From positions 46,215,762-46,279,761 of the forward strand of contig NC_053042.1 in the NCBI RefSeq assembly GCF_003473485.1: a stretch of DNA of 64,000 bases, written 5' to 3'. Origin of the DNA: Medicago truncatula (taxonomy: Eukaryota > Streptophyta > Magnoliopsida > Fabales > Fabaceae). Both the position numbers and the translations under genes were made by a program. Positions 14,108-34,745 of this stretch are shown here, one piece after another (the stretch's first letter is position 1; the number at the start of each line of letters is the position of its first letter). The notes under the pieces were generated by a model that was not told the origin of the DNA, ran no database searches, and saw only the letters and a program-made list of their open reading frames with translations.

Positions 14108-15151
14108 AATATTATTATTATTATGGGAACAACAAAAAAAAGCATGTTTGGTCTTATTCTTCTTCTTCAGTTGCGTCTTGGTCGGGAAATAGATATTTGA
14201 ATAAACTATCAACTTCATCATATTTCTAAACCACTTTTGTATTAGTTTCCGATTTTATTAAATATTTAAACTAATCCGTGTCTTTAACAAACATTTCTCA
14301 GTTAAATCTCTATTTTAATGTTTTTATCAAAGGACCTAATTAAACGAGTCCGAGACTATTTTGAGAGTACTTTCAGATGCAAAGATTAATATAGTTTACT
14401 TTAGATATTTGTACTAATGACGGTGAATGACACGTGGCATCCACCACATTCAACATTTTTCATTCAATCAACCCACATGCTGATGTTTCAGCTAATTTCT
14501 GTCTCCATCCAACCAAAATTTATTATCTTGAGTCAAAATTCAAGAATACACCCATTTAAGATTTCAAGAAAAATTGAACACTATCAATTTTTGGTATATT
14601 ATAAAGTAAACCACCAATTTAAAATATAAAAAAAAAAATCAAAGTATAAATACTTTAAATTCCATTTTGGCTTCTTAAAAAAAAAATTAAAATACAAATA
14701 AACTTAAGAATAGAGTTACACCAGTACGCAATAAACAGGACTATGTAAGAGGAATTCATAGAAAGTACAATCAGAACACATGCCTTGTTTCTTACTCTCA
14801 TCTTTCTTGTCCCCCTTTATAATCAACAAATGAAGTTAATATTGTTATGCACCAACAATGAACAGCTACCAATGAAGACTTAAAACTTAAAAGAACTACC
14901 TTTAAGTACATGCAATCAGCAGAAAAAAAAAATAAACCAGTAGAGATATGACCAACCAACATGCTGCAGCACCCTCTAATAATGCCAAAATTCTAACCAC
15001 TTCCAAATGAATTGGGTATTGAGCATCTACAACCATTCTGTCCTAACTTTACAGCTACCTAACCAGAATGTTTATGGTCAGAAAGCTATTGCCTTACTAT
15101 ATGACATATGCACATGTTATAGGCAAAAAAATCCAAAATGAATGAATATTT
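14108..15151. other. Intergenic between kinase promoter and ELF6 3' end
   Basis: The left part is the upstream region of the minus-strand kinase gene and includes an ACACGTGGCA G-box-like site near 14430. The right part lies downstream of the ELF6 stop and should hold its 3' UTR. No other gene or repeat is supported. Confidence 0.45.
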
Positions 15152-23484
<8,333 letters not shown>

Positions 23485-24097
23485 AACATGAAAATTAATC
23501 AAAATTGAAAATTGAAGATTCAAAACAACAATGCAAGTTGAACAAAGAGGCTAATTGTATTCAATCAAGAGCAGAAACTACTAGAAATTGAAATTCTCAA
23601 AAACCCTAAATTGAGGATTTGGGGAAACTTTGCTTACCTTTGAAGAAATTGGGGAATACTATGATGAGGTGAAAGGTTAAGCAAAATAGCGAAATGGAGA
23701 GTGAAAATTGAGTTGCAGAGGTTGTAACTGCAAAGTAGAGTGCGAAATTTGGGTTCAAAAGTTCAAACACCGAACACTTTTTAGAGAGAGATAGATAGAG
23801 CGGTGGTTCCGGATCCTCAGCGGTGATATGCTCTACTTCCGTCTCTACTGCAAATGTATCAGTCGTTCGATTGATCCCACGATAGTTATATTAGATTAAG
23901 TTAATAATAAACAATTTTTTCCGGCTAGTAATTTGGATTTATTGTTTTCCTTTAAAAACATTGGATTTAATGACTTTGGGATGAGAAAGTCATTCTGACT
24001 TCGGTCAGCTGGATGTTTTGATTTGGAGAAAAATAAGGGATTAGGAGTTAGCGAGTGTTTCTTTTTTATAAAATTTCGATTTTGATTAAAACTAAAA

Positions 24098-24279
24098 GGA
24101 TTTTTCTAACATGTGCAAATTTGCACATGTTAAGGATACTAAAAGAAGCAACTTTTTATTGAAAATCACACTTGTTATAAAAAAGAATATATATTTAATG
24201 TAAAATACACAAGTTCCAATATAAACTTACTACTTTAGTATCCTTAACATGTGCAAATTTGCACATGTTAGAAAAATCC
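24098..24279. mobile_element. 182-bp MITE, perfect 46-bp TIRs, 9-bp TSD
   Basis: The first 46 bases (starting GGATTTTTCTAACATG) are identical to the reverse complement of the last 46. Both sides are flanked by the exact 9-bp repeat AAACTAAAA (24089-24097 and 24280-24288). A 9-bp duplication is the Mutator signature. Each TIR contains a 26-bp perfect palindrome centred on GCAAATTTGC. The identity suggests a young insertion. Confidence 0.95.
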
Positions 24280-24346
24280 AAACTAAAAATATAAATGTTA
24301 TTGTTTTCAAGTTGTAACAAATTAAACTAACCATGATTATATATTT

Positions 24347-24641
24347 GGCTTAATTGCACTTTTGGACTTCTATCTTTACAAAAGTTGCGGTTATGGCCCC
24401 CTAACTAATTTAATTACAAAACAGACCTCTATGTTTTGATTCTTTAGCAGTTTTGGACCCCCCAGTCCATTAGTGAGGTGCCACGTGTATTATTTAGGGG
24501 ACCACGTGGCACCTCACTAATGGACCGGGGGTCCAAAACTGCCAAAAAATCAAAACATAAGAGGCTGTTTTGTATTTAAATTAGTTAGGGGGCCATAACC
24601 GCAACTTTGAAAAGATAGGGGTCCAAAAGTGTAATTAAGCC
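24347..24641. mobile_element. 295-bp foldback element, 9-bp TSD
   Basis: The whole element folds back on itself. It starts GGCTTAATTGCACTTTTGGA and ends in the complement, with the turn near GCCACGTG. The 9-bp TATATATTT is present on both sides (24338-24346 and 24642-24650). It belongs to a set of similar elements in this window (39554, 42448, 46111, 51621). Confidence 0.93.
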
Positions 24642-25147
24642 TATATATTTCAATGACACCAACAATATAACAAAAAAATATAATCTAAATTAGTTTTTGT
24701 AATGACACAACAACAATCTTTATTATATAAAAAATTGTTTAAAGGCATAATTGGTATAAAGAAAAAGTAAATATAATTATACTCATCTAATTTGTTACAC
24801 TTTTTAAATGATAAAAGAAATTTTGTCAAAAAATAATGATAAAAGAAATGAAATCAGACATATGTATATTCGTGTTGTTACATTTTTTTAATATTTAAAT
24901 TTATTCTTATATATTTATCACATGTGTTATTTGCATTGCATTTTTTGAAAAAGAAAAATTCAACCCAAAAAGCTGGAAAGGGTTATTTTCTTTATATAAG
25001 GTATATATAAAAAAAAAAAAAAATTATTGGATAATCTATGTATTTGGTCTATTATATTACTAGATACAACAATAATTTAATAAATTTACAAAATAATTTA
25101 TTTTTTAAATAAGGATAAGATGATGTATTATGTTTGATTTTATAATT

Positions 25148-27213
25148 GGGTAAATGTTCACTTTGGACCTTAACTTTATACCTCACTATTATAATCGTCT
25201 CTAACTCGGGATAAAATACAAAGTAGTCCCTAGATGTGTATACCTATCAGCAGTTTGTCTTTCATGATAAAAACTTTCGTTAATTGACAGTTGTTTTTGG
25301 CTCACAAGGATAAATGATGTGGCATAGGGACCAAATTAAAAGTACCGAAATCAAAATGAGGGACAAAAACATACCTAATTCCATAAATTTCATCGAATTT
25401 GGCAAAATAGTGATAAATATTTGACAAATATACCAAAAATCATCGAAGTAATAAAATTTATAAGATTCATATCCAAAATGATTGTTTCTACTTCTATTCA
25501 ATAATGTCGTTATTATTAAGGATGTTTGTAAAACGGAGGGATGCACTTAGACAACTAGTTTGAATTGCAAGTTAAAATAAACAACAAATTAATTATAAAA
25601 TCGGTAATGAATTTATAGGAAACATGATGCACTTAGGCAACTAGCTTGGTTTGCAAGCTAAAATAAATAACAAAACAATTATAAAATTGGTAATGAATTT
25701 ATAGGAAACATGATCTGGTCTTTCGAATCATGTGTTCATCATGATTTGATAATTTGAACCTAAACTGTTTAATTGTTCTTATAGTTTGCAATGATTAACA
25801 AAATAACTCAGGTCAATTCTTTGACTCAAATCCATCTTTTCTAACTACAATTCCCTAATCCCTTAGTGAACCTGTAATCATCAAAAGTTTTAATGTCTGT
25901 TAATTTAAAAATCACAACTTAACAACTTTCTATCCCTAAATCGTTCGTTAAATCGAACAATGTATTAAATCTAAGTTATAAGCTTGTGTCAGCGGCGTAT
26001 AATATCTGAATTTATATTTAATTAGAACATAAAAACATTAAACACAAATTATACTAAATAAACTAGATTTGCAATTATAACTGAGGTAGAGTTTACAAAT
26101 TACATGGCCAAAAAACTAGAACAGAATCATCTCAGACTCAATCAATTGAAACTTAGCTACTCGTGGCTAATGCACAAATAGCTAGATTAAAAAGAAAACA
26201 ACTCAAAAGTTTCTCAAAATCTGGTCAAAATCGTGGGCCAATATTGGTTTCCCTGGTCTCCTTATTTTGGGTCCGTTTGGATTAGTTTATTTTAAAGCTT
26301 ATACAAAACAGCTTGTACAAGTAAATAAGCTTTTACATATTATTTATAAGTTTGTTAAGGTATTTTATGAAAAAATAGTTTATGAAGATACACTTTTCGT
26401 TAGTGAAAGCTTATAAATTAAAATAAAAACTTATTTATTTACATAAGCTATTTTTCATAAGCTCAATCCAAACAGGGCCTTTGTCTTTTTCAGCTTCTGG
26501 CTGTTCAAAACTACTAAAAACTAAACTAAAACACATAAAAACTAACTGAAAAACACCATATGACAACGTCATCAATCATCAAATTTTGGTTTAGGTGTCA
26601 AACCCAAATTAATATAAGTATTAAGCAAACTCTTAATATATTTAACAGGGCCATGAAGATTAACACCAAGCATGAGGATGTTATGTACTAGGACCGTGTT
26701 TTGGTTTAGGTGTCAAAGCCAAGTTTTGAAGATTTAACAAGGCCATGTTTTGGTTTAGTTGTGTTGGATGTTATATAATGCTTTTTCTAGGGGGTTTGCT
26801 TGAGTTCATGTCATCTGTTACTTTAGTTTTGGTTTAGTAATTGATTTTGTGCATGTTTTAATGATTTTGGGGTTGCGACAATACATATTATTATAGCGGT
26901 GGTATTCAATGGAAGATTTGGTATTTAATGGAGTTTGCAACAACAATTTCGATTTTCAACAAAAGAGAGAATCATGTGAGATTTAGGGATGTTTTTGTCC
27001 TTGATTTTGATTTATTTAGTTTCAATTTGGTCGACATCATTCATCCTTGTCAACCAAAACAATTGTCCCATAATTTGTCAACGGAAGTTGTTAATGTTAA
27101 TGACTAAACTGCTAACAGATGTACACATTAGTGACTATTTTGTATTTTATCCTAAATCAGGAACCATTGCAACAACAAGGTGCAAAATTAAGGATCAAAG
27201 TGACCATTTACCC
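25148..27213. mobile_element. 2.07-kb noncoding Mutator-like element
   Basis: About 240 bases at the left end (GGGTAAATGTTCACTTTGGA onward) are the imperfect inverse of 26975-27213. The flanks carry TTTTATAATT on both sides (25138-25147 and 27214-27223). The interior has no credible ORF and contains another element at 26269-26479. This fits a nonautonomous Mutator-type element that depends on a transposase from elsewhere. Confidence 0.88.
26269..26479. mobile_element. Nested 211-bp MITE, hAT-like ends
   Basis: The ends are GGGTCCGTTTGGATTAGTTT and the inverse of AAGCTCAATCCAAACAGGGCC. The body is rich in AAGCTTAT. The element sits inside the larger one at 25148-27213 and so must be younger. 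An 8-bp target duplication was not found with confidence. Confidence 0.65.
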
Positions 27214-27577
27214 TTTTATAATTATTCATTGGATATGACAACATAGAAAGTAATGGATTGTACAAAATCTCATATTTTTGTTACTCACCAAATCACAAGA
27301 CAATTTTTTTTTATGTCAAATACAAATTCTAGTCTCAAATTTTTCTATAACTATATTATTTTGTAAGAGCTGCACTAAAGACATTTTTTTTTATAGCTAC
27401 ATTTGAGGTAATTTGGCGTACCTAACATTAAGTGATATCTATTGCAGTCGAGATTTAAATTTTGGTTCGTCGCATTATTTGAGAGATCTAACCCTTTCTT
27501 ACCAAATCCCGGTTGATATTCTTTTATCTTAATAAGATTTAACTTATAAACTCTGATTGTGTAAAACTTTGACGGAT

Positions 27578-27757
27578 CTTGTTAACAAATGCCCTTGGGA
27601 CATTAGTTAAAGATTTAAAAAAAGAAATAATTGATAAATTTTATGTTGAAAAAATTACTTTTTAACGTTTCAATGGGTTGAATACACAACTTCCAAGATA
27701 AACCTTCCACTTTAAACTTCTTATCAAATACCCTTGGGACACTTGTTAGCATTTCCC
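27578..27757. repeat. Possible MITE with CCCTTGGGACA motifs
   Basis: Two similar blocks, AACAAATGCCCTTGGGACAT and ATCAAATACCCTTGGGACAC, lie about 145 bp apart. Each is partly self-complementary. Ends and duplication are undefined. Confidence 0.35.
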
Positions 27758-28096
27758 AACTTTATTTATCTAATTAAACCACTCCATGATGCCACTTTTT
27801 TAAATAGACATATCTCTACAAATATCTATATCTCAAGTACAAACATCTAAAATACCGAAAACACTCTTTTATTTTCTACTAGAAAAAATTTCTCTCTCCA
27901 ATCTTTCTCTCCCATATTACTATATAGATTCATTTACAGTTTTCTAGTAAATTTCACTATTTTTTTTTGCATTGTCCATTATCCTTCAAACATCGTACAC
28001 AACTAAAAGTTGTCCATCACGTTATAGGTTTGTCATGTATTATTATTATTATCATCAACTACTTGCCATTTTGCAAATCAAAGAGACCTTTAGTGG

Positions 28097-28103
<7 letters not shown>

Positions 28104-28155
<52 letters not shown>

Positions 28156-28178
28156 TAAATAGATAGATAGATAGATAT
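28104..28178. repeat. Compound TA / GA / GATA microsatellite
   Basis: About 18 TA units are followed directly by GA units and then by ATAG units. Such compound tracts are typically length-variable. Confidence 0.95.
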
Positions 28179-31100
28179 GAGAGAGAAATGATAAATAAGA
28201 TGAGATAGAGGGAGCAATATAGGAGAGAGATAGCCACAAAGTCATTGTGACTTTCTCGCCTTAAAATTAGCAAATCCGGATCCTAATAATTTATGCATTG
28301 TTAGGAACTTCATCTAAACCCGGTTTCTTGACAACAATATTGGTCCAAAGAGTAAGTAATTTTGATCTTTTAAGCAAGTGGTAGTAAGTTCAATTCTTGA
28401 TTCATGCGCACCGAACAAATCGGTTGGGAGAACCTGTCTTATTTTCCAATAGATTCTGTAGATAGAAATAAGCTAAACAGACGAATATCTTGTTTATTAC
28501 AAATAATTATACTCCCTCTAGTTCCTATTTTAAGAAAAAGTTTACTTTTTAGATTTATTAAATAATTGATTTATATGTTTAACTCTTACTTTACATTTCT
28601 TCCATATCATTTTAGAAAAGTTTAAATTACGCACTCTTCCCCTCTTGTCTTAAAAATACTTCTCTATATTTTTTCCTTTGAAACTTGATATGTGGTCTAA
28701 AAACCAATTAATATGAGAGATTAATCCCACCGTCCATAGTGGTGGCCCAATTGTAGACATAGCAAATATTTATTATGTTTATTTTTTAGGGGAAATATTT
28801 ATTATGTTAAATTGGATTGAAATGTAATACACATTTAACTCTTTATAGGGCATAGTGTAATTCAAGCATATCTTAAAAGATGGGACTCAAAAGTATAATT
28901 TTCTTGTTATTCACTTTTTAAGAGAAGGGTTTGTATGTTTTAACACAAGTGAAGATGAGAGTGTAAATCAAACTTCTCTATTGAGAGAGGAGTGTGATTA
29001 TTAGAAAATTGAATTGCAAGGATCTGAATTACAAGGTGTGCATTTGTTTATATAGAACACAGATCACACTAGAGATTGATCTAGTTTACACAACCAATGC
29101 ATAACAAATAACCATGATGATCCTATTCCTGATCCAGTGATCCCCCTCTCTTTTGTGTGCTCATCTATATATTTAAACTTTTACTTGAACGTGTGGGGTG
29201 GGAAAACACAAGAGCTAAGAGGATAGTAAAATTGTGAAAATATAAGATCTGGTTGCAGTGGATTCCCTCTTCTCCATTTTTCTTACACCAAGCAGGGGAG
29301 TGTATTTATCATATTCAAACTCTTTCTTGCTCTAGAGTCAACACTCTTCACTAGTTCTACCATGACAAACATACCCTTGGTGAAAGATATAGATATATTA
29401 TTGGAGAACTACTCTTTTAGCTATAACTATACTGAGTAAGATCACACTAACGACAAATTTAAGCTAATTAATATGCTAGGATTGGATATTGAACCTCAAT
29501 TTTTTTAGTTTCACTCCACTGGAGGTGATTTAGCGTGTCTCATATTAGGTGATACCTCTTACAATCGAGATTTGAACTTTGATTCGCTGCATTATAGAAG
29601 TTGACTATTTCCTTTAGATCAAATCTTTTGGTGGTAAATATCTATACACATGTAAAATAAATTTACACAATGAGGAAATTTTTCATGAGAAGTAGTATTA
29701 CACTTTTGACATCGATTGTTATCAAACAAATCTAAAAAGAAATTCAATTTTCACTCCAAAATATATCAAAAAACCGAAATTAGAATAAAGCTCTATTTCT
29801 TGTAATAAATTTGATTTGTATGCAACAGTTTCAAACAAAAAATTGTAAGCGAATCTTGAACATATATTCTCAAATTGGCAGAAAGATAATGTAAAAGAAT
29901 AATAGCTAGGTCCTTCCAAAATTGCCAGTTATCTTATCAAATATTCACACCATGTGATGAGTCTTGCCACCCTCCAACCATATGCTTAATGCTTTATACT
30001 TATTTTAGAGTTCAAATTTGTAGCTACCCAACATGATTGAAATAAACCCATCAATATTTTGCAAATCTGTTGGCTATTAAAGAATATAATGCGCCACATT
30101 GGGGATCCATTGTGAATGATAATTAGGAAACATAAATCTGCTGGCTTTTTTATTTCGATTTTTGTCCACCAATATTTGATCTGTGCATTCATGCATTTAA
30201 CTCGATCCACATGATATCTGCATTTGTGAGTAATCTGTAATAAATCTTAATGATATCACATACTCACATAGTATATCTAACCATATATTATCAGAACTGT
30301 AATGATCTTGTTGGTCAAAAAAAGTAGAACTATAATAACGATTTTTTTTTTTAAACAACTAAAACTATAATGATCCTAAAGACTATAGCATATGCAAATA
30401 TCTTGAAAGTAGAGTATTTAGTATAGAAAATGCTAATTAACTTTTACGAATAACAATTTGAGGAAATTGATTTGCTATTACACAATCGGCTTAACATGTT
30501 TAAGTTTTTTTTTCTTAAAGATGTTTAAGTTTTTTTAATAAGACCTTTTAAATTAAAAAATAGTACAGCTTCCAAAAGTAACTTTAATTTTTTTTTTTTT
30601 TTTTTTACAAATTTAAAAATATCAAATTTTGTTGAGTTCAAGATTTAAACGAGTTAAAAAGGATAGGAGACCCTCATCTTAACCAACTGAGTTGGACTAA
30701 CTATATAGACTTAATTTATCATGTCACATTTACACGTTGATCCTTGGGTCAGCCTTGCGCTATTACACCAACTATCTTGCTTGTATTAAGCGGCAAATAC
30801 TTGTTGATCTTTTATGAAAGGAATGACTATACATTCTTCTCTTTCTTTTAAAGATTAAATATGTTTTTGGTTTCTACAAAATGAGAATCTTCTAACCCTT
30901 CTTAGAAAGGATTAAATTTAAAAAAGCTTTAATTTTGTAGCGATTAAAAATATATTTAACCTTTCTTTTGATATATTGTTTCTAACATAGCTTGATTGAT
31001 GAGGTAAGGGATATTGAAGAAATTTTAAAATAGTGATCCACAATTTGAATGATAAAAACCATAATAGAACCGCTAACTAATGTTTTTATTTTCTAAGTTG

Positions 31101-32504
31101 TCTCTTTAAAATATTGTTGATAATTTATCTAACACCAATAAAAAACTAGCCATGTACACTTCACAAAAATTACGTTGTGGGTAAATATTAGCGGTTCTCA
31201 TTTACACTTTCTTTGGTTGTAAAGAAAAATTGTAAAGAAAGAAATAGGTAATAGAGTATGAGAAGAGAAAAAGATGTAAGAAATAGAGTAGATTTGAGGT
31301 GTTGTTTGTTATAAAAGAAAGATGGGAGAAATAGAAGAGAAAGAAGTGTTAATTATATATAAAAGTACCAAAATATCCCTAAATTTGAACAACATCTATC
31401 CAAGATAAATTTTGCTCATTTAATAGTTAATATTAATTAAAATAATCAGTGCTTTATTTTTTTTTACAAATGAAATGATTATTTAAAGTAAAATTAATTA
31501 TTTATTTTGATTTAATTAACTAATTAATTCACACACTTTTATGTGTTTTTAGAACGTAACAATGCTATAAACTATTCCCTGGAAGAAAAAAAATGCTATA
31601 AAGTAAGTATAGATAATATGAAAGACACTGTGAGAGAAAGAGGGGTAACTATGGAAATAACATGGTCTCTCTCCCTTTCTTCGCACATCAGAGAAGACTC
31701 AAAAAGTGGGTGGCGCCTACAAATTATAATCTTTCTTTGCATTTCACTGATGCTCCAAACGATAGAAATAAGTCATCTCTTTACCCATCTAAATAATTTT
31801 TGTAGTTAAATATTATTCAATAGAAAAATGTTAACTTGTGCCCTCATGGTACATGTTAAGAATTCCACTAATAGAAATCATATATTGAATATTGTGTTAA
31901 TTTATTGCTTAAAATGTTTAATATTAATTTTTTTAATTAAATTCTTACCATTAATGGAATGAAATATAGCTTATTTATAAAAAAACATATAATTTCTATA
32001 ATCATTGAATGTAACAACAACTCTTTTTTTTTAGGCAACAACAACATTATTTAAAATATTGTCAAAAAAAAAAAAAACAAGGATTAGATATATATATATG
32101 TAAAATGAAAATATTCTCGCACTTAAAACAAGTTAAATTCTTAATTTATTATTGAAGAGATTATAAACTAGTACATTTTATTCCTTTCACCATATCTCTA
32201 TACTCTACTATGAAACACAATTTGTACTTTCAATGTTAATTATTGATCCAACCAGAACCCTTTTATCCCTCCTGTGTGCCTTTTTCCTATCAGTCCCAAC
32301 GTGCGGGGGTACTTCCCTTTATACATAACAAGACAAGGTCCTATTTCGTACAAAGTAAATGTAATGCGTGCAAAACTCTATTATTTGTACTAAATTAAAT
32401 ATACTCAAGCTACAAAACAAACCATACCTATTATGATTCCTTTTGCCTAAATTTTTAAATGTTATTGACATTGTACATTAGCTACCCTTCACTATTTTAA
32501 CCTT

Positions 32505-32513
32505 TATATATAT
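32505..32513 (+). promoter_or_regulatory. TATA box of the SAUR gene
   Basis: TATATATAT within CCTTTATATATATAGAAC lies about 70 bases before the start codon. That leaves a short leader of about 40 bases, normal for SAUR genes. Confidence 0.7.
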
Positions 32514-32579
32514 AGAACATCAACCTTTGCTCCTACCCTTCAATTATACCTCTCCACTTCCATCTATAAATGTGATGAA

Positions 32580-32930
32580 ATGAAGGTCAAGTTTTTCAAA
32601 AGTTGTTGTCTAAGAGAATTTTCTAAATTCAGAAAGGTAATAAGAGTTAGTTTTCTCAAATGTGCAATTAGGGCTTCATTTTGTTCCTCATCACAACAAA
32701 AGTCAAACTTACACATACCCAAAGATGTGCCAAAAGGACACTTAGTTGTCTATGTTGGTGAGGATTGCAAGAGATTTGTCATCAAGGTTGGCACACTCAA
32801 TCATCCACCTTTCAAGGCTTTGTTGGATCATGCAGAAGATGCGTTTGGATTTACTAATGGTTCTAAACTCCTAATTCCTTGCAATGAGAATGTTTTCCTT
32901 AACATTCTTCATAATGCCGGTGAATGGTAA
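32580..32930 (+). CDS. SAUR family small auxin-up RNA protein
   Basis: This intronless gene encodes 116 residues. SAUR proteins are short-lived, auxin-induced regulators of cell expansion that inhibit PP2C.D phosphatases and so activate plasma-membrane proton pumps. The conserved core is present: [20 protein letters not shown], then [19 protein letters not shown] and LLIPCNEN. The N-terminal third is basic and variable, as is normal. The start at 32580 is the first ATG that opens the frame. Two tiny upstream frames precede it: ATG-TGA at 32570-32575 and ATG-AAA-TGA at 32575-32583, the latter overlapping the main start. The nearest gene is a kilobase or more away, so it is a solitary SAUR in this window rather than part of a tandem cluster. 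Confidence 0.93.
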   Translation: MKVKFFKSCCLREFSKFRKVIRVSFLKCAIRASFCSSSQQKSNLHIPKDVPKGHLVVYVGEDCKRFVIKVGTLNHPPFKALLDHAEDAFGFTNGSKLLIPCNENVFLNILHNAGEW

Positions 32931-33692
32931 TCTTGTCCAACGTTAGGGCATGCTATGGCAAATTTTCATTTTGGATTTTATGGTCAAATTTTGATAGTCA
33001 TCGTAAGATGTCTGTCCTTTTTTTCTTTTTATAAATTTACAGAAGTTTGTATATTTTGAAACAAATAAAAAATTATATACTCTGAAGTGAGAAATAATTA
33101 TAAATGGATGTGCATAAAAACTAGATCAATTATTATTAAACAATGAAAGACCATATGGTTTGCTTACAACTAACTGATTTAATCAAGGTTAACTCTAACT
33201 CTAAGCATCACAAATAAGTGGCGAGGGTGTACGTATCTTGACTCTTACTTACCATTAATTTGTTGTGAATATTTTGTACCTATGAAGTTGTTAAAAAAAA
33301 TAGTAGAGGTTGAATTAGAAAAATTATATAATTTTAAATGATTTAATATATTATTTAGTAAATTAAAATGAAATTTAAAATCCTCTCATAAAAAAAACCA
33401 CTTACGAGCCAAGAGATAACTATTTTTGATGCATACAAGACCGTCTCACATATTTTGAGTATCATATGCGAATATGAACATGTGTCCAATTTTTATATAA
33501 GTGTGAACGCACGCCCACACATACATATGACTATAATCTTTTTTTGAAAAACTATCCAAGAGTCTTTAGATGAAGTTTGATCGGGTTAAACCAAGATGTG
33601 AAAAACCTCCGGTCAGGAAGTGAAAAACCTCCGGCTAATCCCGTGAATCCGCTTTGTCTCTTAAACTATAGGCTGAGTCCGTAGGAGACAAC

Positions 33693-33715
33693 TTTTTTTT
33701 TTTTTTTTTTTTTTT
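33693..33715 (+). repeat. Poly(T) tract after a repeated GTGAAAAACCTCCGG
   Basis: Twenty-three T residues follow a GC-rich block in which GTGAAAAACCTCCGG occurs twice (about 33598 and 33621). A unique block with a homopolymer tail can mark a retroposed SINE, but no clear A/B boxes were seen. Confidence 0.4.
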
Positions 33716-33825
33716 CCATAACAGATTATGTTTTCTCTCAAATGAGCATCTCAAACTTAGATTATTTTTCAAATAAGAGATTCTTTATAGTATTTCTTTT
33801 TTATAAAAAGATAGTCATTTTATTT

Positions 33826-33945
33826 GAGGTGTGTTATTTGAACAACCATTTAATTAATAATTTGCACCAAAACCAAAACAATAGAGAGAAAGTGAAAAAT
33901 AATATGAATATGAGAGAGAAAGTTGTCAAAAAAATTTACTAGTGT
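33826..33945 (-). repeat. Partial inverted copy of the 12400/50786 MITE
   Basis: Read on the minus strand, the block carries the same GACAACTTTCTCTCTCATATT and CTCTCTATT core as the copies at 12400 and 50786. Its ends are lost. Confidence 0.5.
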
Positions 33946-34088
33946 CCCATCTATAATTTTGAAAACGGATCATGAACCTCTCAGAAAAAAAAAAATTCAA
34001 TTTTTTTTGAATTTTTTTGTGATTGATCAAACCGATTTGTTTCCCGAATACCGATAGATAATTTGAAAAACAAATCAAACATGCATAA

Positions 34089-34439
34089 ATGATGAAATCT
34101 GTTAGCAAAAATTATGCAAGTTTTACCGAAACAAATTATTTAAATAAAAATAAAATTGACTCAACAAGGCCGCAACAACAAACCATTAACAACGTCCTGA
34201 ACAAACAATATATCAATGGTTTAACTGATAAAAATCAAAAGAATGCTGCCAATTGGTTGGTTGATATGAAAAAACTATCAAAACCATTGAATGATGAATC
34301 GATGTTCTCAATAGTGTTATTACAAATCTTTGATTATGATCAAAATCCTATTGAGTCTCAGTGTAGTATGGGTCTGAGAATGAAGATTCATGACAAAAAG
34401 AATGAGTTTAAGAGGTTCTATCAAGCTATTGGACCGTAA
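34089..34439 (+). CDS. Uncharacterised ORF, 116 codons
   Basis: This plus-strand frame opens with ATG-ATG and is rich in Asn, Lys and Gln. I see no domain, signal peptide or membrane segment and cannot assign a function. There is no clear promoter or splice context, and it may be a chance ORF in AT-rich DNA or a piece of an unknown element. It lies next to two pseudogenes. Confidence 0.2.
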   Translation: MMKSVSKNYASFTETNYLNKNKIDSTRPQQQTINNVLNKQYINGLTDKNQKNAANWLVDMKKLSKPLNDESMFSIVLLQIFDYDQNPIESQCSMGLRMKIHDKKNEFKRFYQAIGP

Positions 34440-34745
34440 AGAGTTTGATACTGTGATAATTGGTGTGGAAAGGGACACTCTGCTAAAGGCTAGATCCATT
34501 TAACACTTAAGCAATAAATTCAAGACCAGTTAGTATTGCCCTTTGTTGGAGAATTTTCAACAATATTCGTGTACTTCTTGATCTGAAAGTGAAATAGAAG
34601 GTTTAAAAACATCACTATAAAATTCAAAACAATTCATAGAACACATACAAATGTTCACTAAATATCTTAAAGTCGAATATAACCACACATTCAATATTAA
34701 GTGTGTCTAGGCACCAATGCCACATATGCAAGTAAAGTTTTATCC

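Larger units (their letters stand above)
27758..32579. other. Gene-poor AT-rich stretch
   Basis: No exon chain or known protein was seen. A compound microsatellite lies at 28104-28178. Two diverged copies of a block containing AATCGAGATTTGAAC-like wording lie near 27411-27490 and 29524-29595. Near 31830 a GTTAACTTGTG/CATGTTAA inverted pair may mark a MITE end. The last 100 bases are the SAUR promoter. Confidence 0.5.
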
